Program-made: the position numbers and the translations under genes
Notes under the pieces: model-generated
Told to the model about the DNA's origin: nothing
Database searches by the model: none
Seen by the model: the letters and a program-made list of their open reading frames with translations, nothing else
Assembly (NCBI RefSeq): GCF_000687475.1
Contig: NC_057319.1
Span: 3,648,001-3,712,000 of the forward strand
Source: Ustilaginoidea virens
Taxonomy: Eukaryota > Ascomycota > Sordariomycetes > Hypocreales > Clavicipitaceae
Direction of reading: 5' to 3'
DNA: 64,000 nt
Part shown: one piece after another, positions 23,190 to 34,658 of the stretch
How the letters are laid out: each line of letters begins with the position of its first letter
Position numbering within the stretch: position 1 is the first letter of the stretch

Positions 23190-25667
23190 CGGCGCTGCGA
23201 CATGCGGTGGGAATAAGAGTGCGTGATCCAACATGCCCGTGAGCAAGTCGGGCAAAACGTTTCAGATGCAGGTTCGAGCCTCCTTGGGGCTTACCATACT
23301 AGACGTCAGTGCATGAATTTGGGCATTGCTCTGAGATGGCGACGACAGGCAAGAGTAGGAAAGCGCAAGCAGAAGCTCGGAAGCTCGAGTACTGGTGGGA
23401 TGCGGCAGCCCGGTGATACCCCCTTTGCAAAGATGGGTTGCTCATGTGTATTTATGCTATATCTATGTACGGATGGAGCAAAGTAAAATAGGCGGCGGGA
23501 CGTTTGAATCGAGCGCGAGTCTTTGCTCTGAATCCGCATTTTCAGGTCTGTCTCTCTCTCTCTCTCTCTTTTTTTTTTTTCTTTTTTTTTTCCTGATTCC
23601 TTGTACTGATTTTTTTCTTCCCGAAGCGAGGGGACAATGAGTTGCATCAAGATGATGACATCCCTTATGGGCGTGTTGGGTCTCGCGAGGTGGTTCCGTC
23701 CAGTCGTTGGAAGCCGACTGGAGCCTTCCAACCAGCTGCATAAAAGCTCAAGCTTCAGCCAATGAGCAATGCGAGGGTTCAGGCGGTTAGCGGCCACTGG
23801 ATTCATCAGCGGGGGATCTGAGCCACCTGCAGGCGCTATGCGAACAGCTGGGCAGGAAGAGAAAAGAAGAGAAAAGAAGAGAAAAGAAGAGAAAAGAAGA
23901 GAAAAGAAGAGAAAAGAAGAGAAAAGAAGAGAAAAGAAGAGAAAAGAAGATAATAGAAAAGAAAAGAAAAGAAAAGAAAAGAAAAGAAAAGAAAAGAAAA
24001 GAAACGAAGAGGGTGGGCCAATAACAAAGAGGTCTAAGCAACCGAGAGGTGAGCAAAAAGTGGCAGCAACAATGAATGCCGGGCACTTTCCTCTGTATGC
24101 AGGATGCAGGCCAAACCTGATCTGGTCTGGTCAGTCAACTACCAAATACCTTATCCTTGTATAACTAGCACAGCCGTTGCAGAATCTGTCGTGCATGCCT
24201 GCTCCGTGCCGTTCGGACTGCGGGCTGCGGACTGCGGACTTGCGAACTAGCCAGTTTTGTTGGAAAGGGGCAGAAACCCGGATCGTCCCTTCCAAACCTA
24301 TGGATCGGGGTGGTTGGCGTAAGTGTACCGACACCTGGCTGGCAGTCTTGGGCTCTTGGTCAAGTTCCAGTCGTCTGTAACAGGTAGCAGGTAGCCGCTG
24401 TGGAGCGGCAGTGATTGGCCACGAGCATCCACGAGGGCTGGTTTTGGGGGGGAGAGGGGGGTGGCTGGCAGCAAGCGGCTAACATCCCTGTCGGGATCAC
24501 CCGCGCCAGCTGCCAGCTGCCAGCCGTCAGGCGTCGGCGGCAGTCTGGTGGGGATCATTTGGCGATGCTTGCCGCGCGCATGTCAACCAGCCGCAGCAGA
24601 GCAGCCGCACAGCAAGGCTTGTCAAGGCAGGGGCAGGGGCAGGGGCAGGGCAGTAGGTCGCCGTGGTTCGCGGAGCTTGGCCGACCAGACGATGGACGAC
24701 AAATCACCGCGACTGCAGTTGGTTGACCTGGATGGAAGCTGGCCCTTGGAATCGGCCTCTGCACAGGCAGGCGGTCCAGAGAAGCTGTTCGTTCTTTGTG
24801 ATGCCAGCGTGCATGGATGCCGGTGGCTCGTTGTCCTCTTGGCCGGCTCTGCTGCCGTCTGGTTGGCCCAGCGCTTCCCAGACGTAACGTCAATGCAGGC
24901 GGGCGTCTTAAGAAAGCAAAGATACAAAACATGGACGACGCATCGTCCGCCGCCTTCCTTTCTCGCTTGCTTTTCCCTTGTTCAAACCGGCATTTTTCGT
25001 CTGACCATCTTTTTTTTTTTTTTTTTTTATTCCTCCCTTGTTTCTTTTCTTATTTCCCCTTTCCGTCTCGTCTTGGCCAGTAGTGTTTTTTTTTGGTATC
25101 CCGCCCGTCTCTCACGTTGGAGCTCTACTTTGATCTTCATTTCCTTTTTCCATTCCCTTTTTCCTCTTGGATATTTTTAGCCCTCATCTTGGTCTTCTTC
25201 TCATTGCGTCTTTGCTTTCTTACTCTGTTTCTGGGGCGGCTCGCTCGGATTCTCATTGCTGGGTTCCTCTGGTTTTCACTCCCCCCCCTCTCGCCCCATT
25301 CATTTGCCATTTGTCTTTGTCGTGGTCTCGCGTCATTCTCTCGCTCTCGGTCTATTTTCCTAGCTTTGTTTGTTTTGCCTGTTCACTACTGGGTGCTCGA
25401 GTCAAGGCTTTTGGGGAAGGATACCGCCAAGATTGGGCACCTGTATGGCCCAGGGCGTGATATCCTGCAACCTCTCCTACCTACGTACTACCTCTTGCGC
25501 ATCTCCATTGCCTTCTTTTAGCCTTTGTAATCGAACATTTTGCTGCATTCAAGCGACTTCTCACCTGACACGCTGATCCGATCACTCGTCTGTTGAAACA
25601 TCCGCCCTTTGCGCTTCCAAATCCGATCCACGACTCAACACCAACAGACGTCTATACGTTCGAAAAC
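23190..25667. other. Gene-poor region with purine minisatellite and CT-rich promoter
   Basis: About 2.5 kb without a supported gene. Contains a (CT)n-T tract at 23550-23592, the GAAAAGAAGA array at 23856-24005, a (GGGGCA)n tract near 24629-24650, and a strongly pyrimidine-rich strand from about 24950 to 25660 before the secreted-protein gene. Open frames in the CT-rich part are Phe/Leu/Ser-biased and look like promoter or leader DNA. Confidence 0.55.
23856..24005. repeat. Purine-only minisatellite GAAAAGAAGA / GAAAA
   Basis: About nine 10-bp GAAAAGAAGA units followed by a run of 5-bp GAAAA units. The strand is essentially pure purine for 150 bases, so it could form triplex (H-DNA). Open frames on both strands encode only Lys/Arg/Glu or Phe/Ser/Leu periodicity. 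Confidence 0.95.
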
Positions 25668-28177
25668 ATGCTCTTCAGCTTGGAGGTCGCTGTGACGACC
25701 TATTGTCTCCTGGTCGCCGGTTTTGCTGAGGCAGGTCCTCTCAAACGAGCCTTCAACGTGTAAGTCGGGCAAGTTTTGTCTTGACGGTCTTCTGCCGAAT
25801 AGTAAAAAGCATCCGTCCATTGTGTCTGCCTCTAACTCGAATCCGTCGTCAAGAGCTCGCCGTGGCGACATGGTTGCTTTTGGAAACTCCTCTTATTCAT
25901 CCAGGTACGATTTCTGTATGAGCAGAGGACATCAACTGTGCTCACATTGAGCAAGACCGAAAGTTAATGCGTTGGGAGTCCAGTGCCAGTGCCAGTGCCA
26001 GTGCCAGTGCCAGCACCGGAACGACAGTCCCAACTGCGTCTGGTCCGTCGCCGATTTTCGAAACCTTGACCGGCACGACAATATCCATTCCCGAGTCTCT
26101 ACTGCCGGCAGCTCACGGGAGGGCTAGTTCGGAAACACAAGGCTCGTACTCGGGGCCGTTGAGTGTCATCCCGGTAACCCTGCCGTCGATACCACCCACC
26201 GCCGGCCAAACTTTCACAAGCTCCGCCGCCGCTTTGTCCTCCTCTTCCACGACGGCCGCAGAGCCGCCCTCGTCAAGCCGACTTGCCGGACCGGGCGTTT
26301 CAACTAAATCTGCCGCAACAGGAACACAAACCACAGACACGAGCTCCAGTTCTTCGACGGCCGCGCCAACTAGCAGTCTTTCACCGGGAACCGTCTCTTC
26401 ATCTGCAGGAGTCAGCGTCACAGCATCCACGAATGCATCTGCAACTGCATCCTCAGCTGCATCCTCAGCCGCATCCACTACACCTCTGAGCGTGGGTACG
26501 ACCGGCCTGTCTTTGACCACGTCGTCTGCCTCCGGGCAGAATGCGAGCGCTTCTTCGTATCCGGGCACAACTACCAGCGGGAGCTCGGCGGTGACCTCGA
26601 CACCAAGTGTGGTAAACAGTTCCAGCAGCACTACGTCCGACACTCGGATTGCAACGAACCCGGCACAGTCTACCGCAGGACCATCAAGCGGCCCAGCGAC
26701 GACTGCATCGACCAACTTGTCCGTTTCCACTTCATCGTACGCAACAACAGACACCATAGCCGCTCCTACTTTCACATCTCGGACCCCTTTCTTCCGCAAT
26801 ACAACAAGCACTAGCCCGCTCACGAGGGATCGGGGCAACGCCCCTTCGAGTACCTCTGTTGCTTCCTCTCTCCCAGGCTCCCCCCCGGGGACCGAGCAGC
26901 AGCCACCCACGGGCTCGACAACGGCAACTACAACCTCCGCGTTCACCACACTCTCGCCAAGTGTGGCACCCGGAGACGCAACCAGCCAAACTGCTGGCGT
27001 CTCGGAAGCACCGCCAAAAAATGTCGCAACTACCCGGTCGAATGTCTCGACTCTTACCCAGCCCCAGCCCCAGGACACGACCGCTCTCACAACATCATCA
27101 CCATCCTCCAGCTCATCGTCAAGCCCAGTCATTGACACGTTCACCCCGACCGGAACACCAAACGGCAACGTCCCTACCGCCATCACCAGCCTACCTACCG
27201 GAACCAGCACCGTTCCATCCGAGATTTACGCCAGCAACATTTCCCAAGCAAGGGACTTGAACAAGCTGTATTCATCTCTTACGCCTCAGTCAGCTTGTGC
27301 CGAAAGGCAGATGGCCTGCATCAACGGCAGGATGGCTCAATGCAGCGGCGGCGGGTTCAATCTCACCGACTGTCCGGGGACCCAGAAATGCTATGCGCTG
27401 CCCATGATGAACACGCAAGGCGTCAAGCTGGGATGCAGCGACCCTGCAGAAGCGCAACGGATTCTGGGAAATGGCTTCGACTTGGGCGGGGGTAGCAGCA
27501 GCAGTAGTCGGAGCTCTGCGAGCCGCGCCGTCCCGACGACTCTCAGGACAGAGAGCAAGAGGCCGGTACTGACCCGAACGCGCTATGTGACTGTGACTGA
27601 TTTGTCGTCAACGTCTTCTTCTGCTCAACCAGCGGATTTGCTGCCGTCCACGACGGAACATGCGCCAACATCGACGGCAGCAGCTGCAACAACATCCACG
27701 TCAAAACTACCTCCGCCTCTTCCTCCGCCTCCGCCTCCGCCTGCGAGCTCGACATCATCCACCCAGCCAGGAAGAATCGTCATTACTCAGACATTTAGTA
27801 CTCCTGGCCAGGCGCGGACATCCCAACTGCCCAGCACTACGAATGACGTCCTGCCAACACCAAACCCCAACAGCCTGCTCCTCATCCCCGTGGAGCTTAG
27901 CAACCTGATACCCAAGCCTGCGGCTCCAACGCAAGAATCCAACCAAGTTGCCGGGAATGGTGGTGGTGGTGGTGGTGGTGGTGGCGGAAGCGGCGGCGGA
28001 AGCGGCAGCTTGAATGGTAATCCTAGCAGCAGCATCACCGGAGCTCCTCGAACGACAGTCGTTAGCAACGGCACGCCGACCGTGTCTGTGTTTTTTACCG
28101 TCACGGTGACGGAGAAGGAGAGGATCACCGAGACCGTCACGGCGACGTTGACTCTACCGGTCGCGACTAGTGGTTAA
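25668..28177 (+). CDS. Secreted Ser/Thr-rich protein with CBM19-like cysteine domain
   Basis: Probable secreted or cell-wall mucin-like protein. Exons are 25668-25759, 25803-25904 and 25984-28177 (795 aa). The first exon is a signal peptide, MLFSLEVAVTTYCLLVAGFA with cleavage near AEAG. Intron 1 is very short (43 bp); intron 2 (79 bp) ends inside a CCAGTG repeat, so the exact acceptor is uncertain. About 450 residues of Ser/Thr/Ala-rich, presumably O-glycosylated, sequence follow. The only Cys-rich part, near residues 490-555, reads SACAERQMACINGRMAQCSG, then TDCPGTQKCYALPM and LGCSD. That spacing resembles fungal CBM19 chitin-binding modules. A Pro tract, a Gly run and a Thr/Val-rich end (TVTVTEKERITETVTATL) close the protein. 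I see no GPI-type hydrophobic tail. Chitin binding is inferred. Confidence 0.75.
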
Positions 28178-29051
28178 TCGTCCCAGCTGGAGTTGTTGGT
28201 TCACGGTATCTATCAGCTTCCTCAGCGGGTAGCTTGGCCACTTCCCCAACCTTCGGTCTTTGACCCTGTAGGCCACAGGCAACGTCTCGACAAGCTGGTC
28301 CGACATTTTTTCTTTTTTTTCGTACTTTTACTTTTTCTGGTGTACACTAGGGACTAAGACGTAAGAGGCCGACGGCGGGGATGGGATCTAGATGCTTTGC
28401 AAACGGGCCTCGGCGATAACCTCGTGTCAATGTATATAGAGCTGGCTTCGACTTGCCTTTTGCGAAAAGCGCGCCATTTATCTTGCGCACATGATTGGAA
28501 AATAATTCCGAGCTTCGCGTTTTTTCCTCGGACGGTCTTTTTCGCGCGTCATTTGTTTTGCGCATCACGTTCGGGTTTCCTTGACTGTCTTTTTTTTATA
28601 ATGTTTTACTTGTATATTTCTTTTGGTCTCGTTTCTCTTTTAGGACGGTGTACATGTCGGATTAGCTTCCCAATAGGTAGGCAGCCTCCAGTAGTCAAGT
28701 CGATGCCGTTCGGGTTTCCAACGTCAAAATTAACGCTAGCCGTCTATACAAGTGTGCCGCCGCGCCAGATATGCCAGTCCATGTAATGTCCCCAGAGACG
28801 CACTACGAAAGCGAGCAAAGCAATAAAAGAATACAACAAGAGAAGAAACAAGCAAGCAAGCAACCAGCCAACTAACAAACAAACAAACAACCAAACAAAA
28901 AGAACAGATACACGGGGGTGGAAGCTAACATAGATCAAAGTATGCCTCCCCCCACCCCGCCATGCCCTGGCCGTTATCGCTGTCCTGCTGTCATCTCCTG
29001 TACATGACGGTAGAGCTGCCCCTGGGACTGCGACGGACAGCAGCCAGCTGC
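28178..29051. other. Convergent intergenic DNA
   Basis: Lies between the 3' ends of the CBM19-like and phosphatase genes. T-rich tracts (28308-28322, 28590-28600), CAAG/CAAAC simple repeats around 28848-28900, no gene. Confidence 0.55.
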
Positions 29052-30568
29052 TCAACTCGCGGCATCGTCTCGGCTGCTGCCTTTGCTCGAGGCTAGATTT
29101 TTGGAGACGGGGCTGCCGTCCCTTTCGTCGGAAAGGGCCCCCTCGGCCACTTCCAGCCTCTTGGCCGCGGGCTCGCCGGTTCCCGTGCCGTCGGCATCGC
29201 GGCCCTGAGATAAGGCAGCGCCGTACCTGCCGAGCCACAGCTTCCGCATGACGTCGTAGAGAAACCGGTACTGTGTCTCGGACTGGACCATGTACCGGCG
29301 TTGCTGCCGGAGATTGTCCACCGTGCTGTAGATGAGGTCCGGCAGCTTGCCGGCGTCCGTTTCGTTTGTTTCCAGAGTGCCGGCGTCCAGTTCCCGCATC
29401 AGATGCTCCAGGCAGATAAAAGTGCCGGTGCGACCCACGCCGGCGCTGCAGTGGATGATTCGTGGGTGACGAGGCTCGTTGTGCTCTCGGGAAATCTCCA
29501 TGAGCGCAAGGAAGCTGTCCATGTCTTCCAGCGTCGGCACGCCAAAGTCGGGCCACCGCGTGTACAGGAAATGCCATACTATCCGCGGTTCCGCCTCTCC
29601 CTCGACATGCAGGACAAGCTTGCGCTTCTCGATGGCGCCATCAGCAAGCTCTTGCCGCGAGTCGTTCGTGACTCGAGCCTTCCAGCCGTCATTCCAGACG
29701 TCGTCCTCGTTCAGGTTCCAGACCGATTCCTCGGCGTCGTCGGGAAAGTACTGGTCGCATTTGACGGAGCCACCTTCCGTCATGCTTGTGAGCTGGACAA
29801 TGACGGCCGGGCAAGCTGTTTGTTCCGCAACCATCCGCCAAACGTAGTTGAACGACGGCATCGTCGGGCCCTGCATGGCAATGTATCGCAGCGGTGCCAA
29901 GGACTTGTCCGACAACGGTTCCAGTGTCACTGTGGACGCGTTTACATAGTCGAGCTCGTCCTCGGACACGTTGAGCTTGACCCTGTTGTGATTCCACGGT
30001 TTGACATTGATGTAGCGATCCATGATTCCCCTCTGAGGGGCATCGGTTTGCCTAAACAAGCCCCATCTGACGTTGCCAGGAGCATCGGCATCGGGTCGAG
30101 CGCCTTGGGCAAGACGACTGCGTTCGGCCCATGTGAGTTCAAGAAATTTGCTTTCGATTTCTTTACAAGTCAGATGCAAAAACTTTTGCTGGTGTAGTTG
30201 GGCTGGAGGAACAAACCTGCGGGGGAGAGGTTCAAGAAGGTGGGCAAGACGGGTCTAGAGCGAGCCCTCGACGCCGAGGCTTCCTGCGTGGTAGAGCGAG
30301 GAGCTATGCCGTCCTGGCTAAAGACTGCAGCTATCGGCGAGCTAGATGGACGCGCAGCGGGGGATTGCGTCCTCGCGCGCTTAGCGGTCACACGCAGTTT
30401 GAGGTTCCGCAGAGGAGATCTCATCGTAGTCGGTCTCGGTTGTGGTGCTAGACAGGCTGCGACGTCGGCAGTCATGGTGCTCTCGCCAGCCTCGCTGCTC
30501 GTGCGATGGACGGACGTTTCGATGGCCGGCGGTTTCGGTTTCCTGCGGAGGCTGGGCAGCCTATCCAT
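29052..30568 (-). CDS. Protein tyrosine phosphatase, classical (cysteine-based)
   Basis: Dephosphorylates phosphotyrosine, probably on MAP kinases or other signalling proteins as for fungal Ptp/Pyp enzymes. Exons are complement(30217-30568) and complement(29052-30160), 486 aa. The 56-bp intron has donor GTTTGT and branch CTGAC, and the join reads PTFLNLSPA-EIESKFLELT, typical of the family. Classical PTP motifs are all present: DRYINVKPW and DYVNAS (pTyr loop), WPDFGVP (WPD loop with catalytic Asp), HCSAGVGRTGTF (P-loop with catalytic Cys and Arg, near residue 350) and QSETQYRF (Q loop). The N-terminal 120 residues are basic and Ser/Pro-rich without a known domain. The start at 30568 (MDRLPSL) is a choice; the frame stays open to 30775. 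Confidence 0.9.
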
Positions 30569-30790
30569 ACTGAGTGCTCTCTTCGGTTTCCAAGGTGGTC
30601 TTGGCTTGAACCAAGATGACAGCCACGAGGCGGAGGCCGGGGAGGGGGGGCGAATCACGGGACGACACCGAGATGGCGCGGCGCAAGGCCGCGAGACGAG
30701 GGTTGGACAGAGCCCAGGTGTGAGGACTTGGGTGCAAGATATCTTGCTAGGGATGGGGAGCTGCAAACTGCTCAAGGTCGGTTTACAACA

Positions 30791-30831
<41 letters not shown>

Positions 30832-30832
30832 G
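30791..30832. repeat. 7-bp tandem repeat GGTCAGC, six copies
   Basis: Five perfect GGTCAGC units and a sixth ending in G. It lies upstream of the phosphatase gene. Confidence 0.95.
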
Positions 30833-30889
30833 AAAAGGAAAATAAAAAAAGACTTGTTGCTTCCAAGAGGATACGCTGGGATGCCTCAC

Positions 30890-30933
30890 GAGGAAAGAAC
30901 GAGGAAAGAACGAGGAAAGAACGAGGAAAGAAC
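30890..30933. repeat. 11-bp tandem repeat GAGGAAAGAAC, four copies
   Basis: Four identical copies in a row, followed by a degenerate fifth. Confidence 0.95.
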
Positions 30934-31500
30934 GAGCAAAGAGAGAACAGCTTAAGCGGTTCGATGCCTGCTCCTAGCCAGCGGAGAGGTCTGTGTTTCG
31001 GAGGAGGTCAGGCGGAGGCCTGTCCATGTGATTTGGGGTTTACGACGGTAGCATCGGCCAGACCAAGCGGCCAGGATGTCTATCAGGATTCGGGATTCGG
31101 GATTCAGCCAGCTATTGTTGGAGAATCACAAGCCGTGTTGATCGCCAAGGCATCCGAACCACGAGCTGGCCAAGCCACCATTTGAGCCACTTGAGTGAAG
31201 TGGGGGTCGCGGGGTCCTGCATGACGCTGGACGGGCAGGTGCGGCACGTGCGGCACCACGCAGGGAGCCAATCAACGCCTGCCGCCGGTCTTGGGCCACT
31301 GGTCCGCGAGGCTGGCTGGGTGATTCCAACCAGCTTTGACCCAGGACAGGGCTTCCAAAGACAAGACCGAGAGGGGAAAAAAAGAAATAAACAAGGCATA
31401 TACCGGAAAATCAGAAAACGTTAAAAAGGGGCTGCCAGATGCTCAAAAGTAAACCGGGTGAAAGACGGAAAATGGAACTGCGGAGCGTTGGCTGCACTTT

Positions 31501-31563
31501 GACGTGACGTGACGCGACGCGACGCGACGTAAGCCGGCAGTCGGCAGTCGGCAGTCGGCAGTC
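31501..31563. repeat. Two adjacent minisatellites (GACGT/C)6 and (GGCAGTC)4
   Basis: Six 5-bp GACGT or GACGC units at 31501-31530, then four perfect GGCAGTC units at 31536-31563, only five bases apart. Confidence 0.95.
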
Positions 31564-32144
31564 GGGATCACAACTACTCCTCCTGAGCCCGGGCATGGCT
31601 TCATGGCATGGCATGCGTCTATACGCGTCTATACCTCCAAGCGCCAAGAAATGATGCGGGTCGTCGAGGCTGTCAATGTCGGCCATGAGCTTAATTTGGC
31701 TCCCTCTCTTGAATTCCGGACCAGGATACCCGCGGCGGCTGACCATGCTCATGCTCGCAAGTTCCCGCCGCTCCCGACAACCAAAAGTCGCCGATCCGGC
31801 ATCTGGCTGACCACCGCGGACCCAAAATAGAACCCAACGCCAAAGTTCAAACATGGCTCCACCCGTTCCCTGATTGGTGCACGGTGCGGTGCATTCATGG
31901 TGATCGGCGTTGCTTTGCATTTATTAGAACCGGGAGATGCGACCTGTGTTTTTCAAAAGCAGAACCACGTACATGACATGACACATAAACGGCCCCAAAC
32001 CACCAGAATACTCGACACATAGCGTACAGAGGGGATATCCGTAACCTCGACGGAACAAGACAATTCCCATTTCTCCACTTGCTTTTGCGCTTCTGCGCAC
32101 TCCTCGCCCGACAAGCGCGCAACCAAAAAGTCAAGTCGTGCGTT

Positions 32145-33989
32145 CTACACGGCCGAATACACAGCGCTGACCAACTTGCCGCACTCCACCTTCTGCTCCA
32201 ACGTGGCCTTGCGTCCCTTTCCGCTTTCCCCGATGCGAACGGTTTGCCTCGGCGTCAGGCAGAGCCGATGCGTCTCGCCTTTTCTACCGTGGTCGGCATC
32301 CCCCAGCCCTCGGTCCAATGGCCCGATGTACGTTGGGCTGTTGAGGTTGGCTCGCTTGCCAGTGCCGAGTTGATAATGTTCGTTGCCTCCCCAGAACAGG
32401 ACATCGGCGCCCCAGTTGGTATCGTTCTCGGACGTCTCGGCCGAGGCGTCTGTTTTGGTGACATTGTCCATGACGGCGGCGCAATGGGTGCTGCCGATGC
32501 TCAGAGCTTTGAGCCTGATGGGAATGTTCTTGTTCGTCTTCTCGTCAAACTCGAAACGGGAGGAGAATGCCTTGACTTTGGTGGGGCCCGACGACACATG
32601 AGTCCATTTCCCGGTTCCCAGCGTCCCCTTCACGCCTTGGCCGCATACCCACACGTCACAAACAGTTCCCGGCATGCGCCTCGCTGGGACCATGGTGCGC
32701 GATTCCGCTGCGGTAGTCGGCGACGCGGCATCAACGGTGAAGAAGGTGTTTGCGCCCCCGGCTGCGATTGACGTGACTCTGGGCGCCATGCCGCTCGAGG
32801 CGTAGAGCCTGTCGACGGATACCATGAGCGGCGTCGCGGAATAGGACACTCCCGGGTCGGACTCGAAGCCCAGTTGGCCGAATGTGTTGTCGCCGAAAGT
32901 AAAGACTCTGCCAAGCTTGTCCAGGATTACCGAGTGGTAGTCGCCCGTGGCGATGGCCTTGGCCTCGAAGCCCTGAAGCGACTGGATCTCCTGGGGCTGG
33001 TCATAGGGCCCTTTGGGTCGCGTCTGCCAAGTCAAGCCAGCGATTCCCATCTGGCCCCTTGACGGGTATGCGGCCGCGGTTGCCACGGCTGTGAAAACAC
33101 GACCTTTCGAGGTCAAGAGGAGGCAGTGCTCCAGCCCGCTGCTAATGTCAGTGACCGCCTCACCCCAAGCCAGATTGAGATTGGTAGGCGTCAGGGTGCG
33201 GAAGTTGACAGCCTCCTTGCTGCTGCCAGAGTTCCACAAGGACCAGTAGCTGCGTTGCTGGTTCTGCTTGACCCCGCCCTCCAAATCGTCTCTGGACGAG
33301 GGGACCGAGTACACGTCGCCCTTTCGAGACAGGGCAATGATGCGGTCGGCCGACACTTGGATCTTGACGAGATCTTTTCCCTTGAGGGTCGTGGTTGGAG
33401 TCGGGTCAGCCTGAGAAAAGCCAAGACCCCACTGAACCAGGTTTCCCTGCTCATCAATGGCGGCCGCGAAGTTTTGCGTGAGTTTCAGATCCCTCAGAAG
33501 TTGATTATCGAAGTAGGGAATGCGCCGAGGCAGCTTGATGTACTTGTCCTTGGAATCGGGGTCAATGACTCTGCCGGTGTTGGAGCCCCAAGCATGCACC
33601 CCTGGATGTTCCCAGCTATTCTTGACCTGCAGATGCTGAGAGCTTATCATTTCCCGGTTGTCTTCTTTTGACACTGGCTGCTTGCGAGCCTTTTCAAACT
33701 TGGGCTGGGGCTGGGGCTTTGAAGGCTCCGATGACTCGCCTGGGCTTGAAAGGCCATCTTTGAGTTTCGGATAGTAATAAGTCGCAGCTGCGGCAATACC
33801 AAACACGCCGGCGAACGCGGCGGCTTGCGTCAACCGGTTGCTCTGTCGGCCTTGGCCACGCGTGCCATCGTGCTGCGTGCCATGCGAGTACCTTGCCCTT
33901 TGGCGACAGACGGTCAAACGTTGACGGCGTGATGCCCAGCGAAGGGTACTACTACCAGCATGTCTGAGAGGCAGCATGGAAGAGGTCAT
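32145..33989 (-). CDS. FMP25: FMP25-like mitochondrial RCC1-repeat protein
   Basis: Single-exon gene, 614 aa. Yeast Fmp25 is a mitochondrial inner-membrane RCC1-type protein linked to respiratory complex III assembly; this role is taken from that family. The N-terminus MTSSMLPLRHAGSSTLRWAS is Arg/Ser-rich like a presequence and is followed by a single hydrophobic segment, FAGVFGIAAAATYYY. The rest contains RCC1-type blade motifs: VHAWGSNTGRVID, LVQWGLGF, SSGLEHCLLLTSKGRVF, ATGDYHSVILDKLGRVFTFG with DNTFGQLGF, VWVCGQGVKGTLGTG and LFWGGNEHYQLGTG. The start at 33989 is preferred because the frame upstream to 34463 looks non-coding. An ATG at 33977 is a close alternative. Divergent from the Cog3 gene. 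Confidence 0.85.
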   Translation of the reverse strand: MTSSMLPLRHAGSSTLRWASRRQRLTVCRQRARYSHGTQHDGTRGQGRQSNRLTQAAAFAGVFGIAAAATYYYPKLKDGLSSPGESSEPSKPQPQPKFEKARKQPVSKEDNREMISSQHLQVKNSWEHPGVHAWGSNTGRVIDPDSKDKYIKLPRRIPYFDNQLLRDLKLTQNFAAAIDEQGNLVQWGLGFSQADPTPTTTLKGKDLVKIQVSADRIIALSRKGDVYSVPSSRDDLEGGVKQNQQRSYWSLWNSGSSKEAVNFRTLTPTNLNLAWGEAVTDISSGLEHCLLLTSKGRVFTAVATAAAYPSRGQMGIAGLTWQTRPKGPYDQPQEIQSLQGFEAKAIATGDYHSVILDKLGRVFTFGDNTFGQLGFESDPGVSYSATPLMVSVDRLYASSGMAPRVTSIAAGGANTFFTVDAASPTTAAESRTMVPARRMPGTVCDVWVCGQGVKGTLGTGKWTHVSSGPTKVKAFSSRFEFDEKTNKNIPIRLKALSIGSTHCAAVMDNVTKTDASAETSENDTNWGADVLFWGGNEHYQLGTGKRANLNSPTYIGPLDRGLGDADHGRKGETHRLCLTPRQTVRIGESGKGRKATLEQKVECGKLVSAVYSAV

Positions 33990-34658
33990 GGCCAGTTTTC
34001 TCCTCCTCCTAATAATAATAAAAGAAAAGGAAAAAAAAAAAAAAAAAAACTTCTTCAAGCTGGTAGAGAATAGAATAAACGGGAACAAGGGGTCTTGGGA
34101 AGGGGCAGCTCTCCAGTTGGGCAGAAGAGTTACGGCAGGATGCAGGGAGTCGGGGACGTAGTGACGGGCTCGCCTAGGAGGTACCAGGTTGGTAGGTGCC
34201 TGATGAAGACGTAGGTGACTTGACTCAACAGGAGTCAAGGATGAGCCTCTTTTGTAATCTTGTCGTCTACGAAGATGACGACCACCAAGTTGAGGGAATG
34301 TAAACTCGTTGGCTGAGGTACAGTACCTGCGGCCATGACGTGCAGACGTTGAAACCTGAAGCATCGAACGCTGGACGATGGCCCGTGCGCCGCCGCCACC
34401 CGCGCGGTTTGTTCCAAGTACACACCGCGCATACGGTGCACACTGTACAGCATAACTCGGCACAACTCAGCATAACTCAGCACAAGGCCTGCCTCAACGG
34501 CACTGCGGCAGTACTGTGCCTCCGCCGTGGCCCCTCCGCAATAACCAATCAATCAACTTCCCACCAAGTCGCCTTGCGACTGAGTGGTTTCTACAAGTCC
34601 GCGACAAGTTCGCGGTTGCTTCGCTGGTCGATTGGTCGACAGACCTCTCTCGCCCGCC
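33990..34658. other. Divergent promoter region between FMP25 and COG3
   Basis: Contains a poly-A run at 34031-34049 and a small CAGCATAACTC/CGGCACAACTC repeat near 34445-34483 (three imperfect copies). No gene. Confidence 0.5.

Larger units (their letters stand above)
30569..32144. other. Intergenic DNA rich in short tandem repeats
   Basis: No gene is supported. It holds four separate minisatellites (30791, 30890, 31501 and 31536) listed below. Confidence 0.55.

Noticed and set aside
23225..23300. Possible tRNA (GGTTCGAGCC T-loop-like word near 23272)
   Set aside because: No matching acceptor stem, D-arm or anticodon arm could be folded around it by eye.
24461..25180. 239-codon plus-strand frame in the CT-rich region
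   Set aside because: Ends in Phe/Ser/Leu-rich text from a pyrimidine tract; better read as promoter or leader DNA.
26113..27210. 365-codon minus-strand frame
   Set aside because: Antisense shadow of the Ser/Thr-rich secreted protein; Val/Glu/Ala-rich composition follows from the opposite-strand codons.
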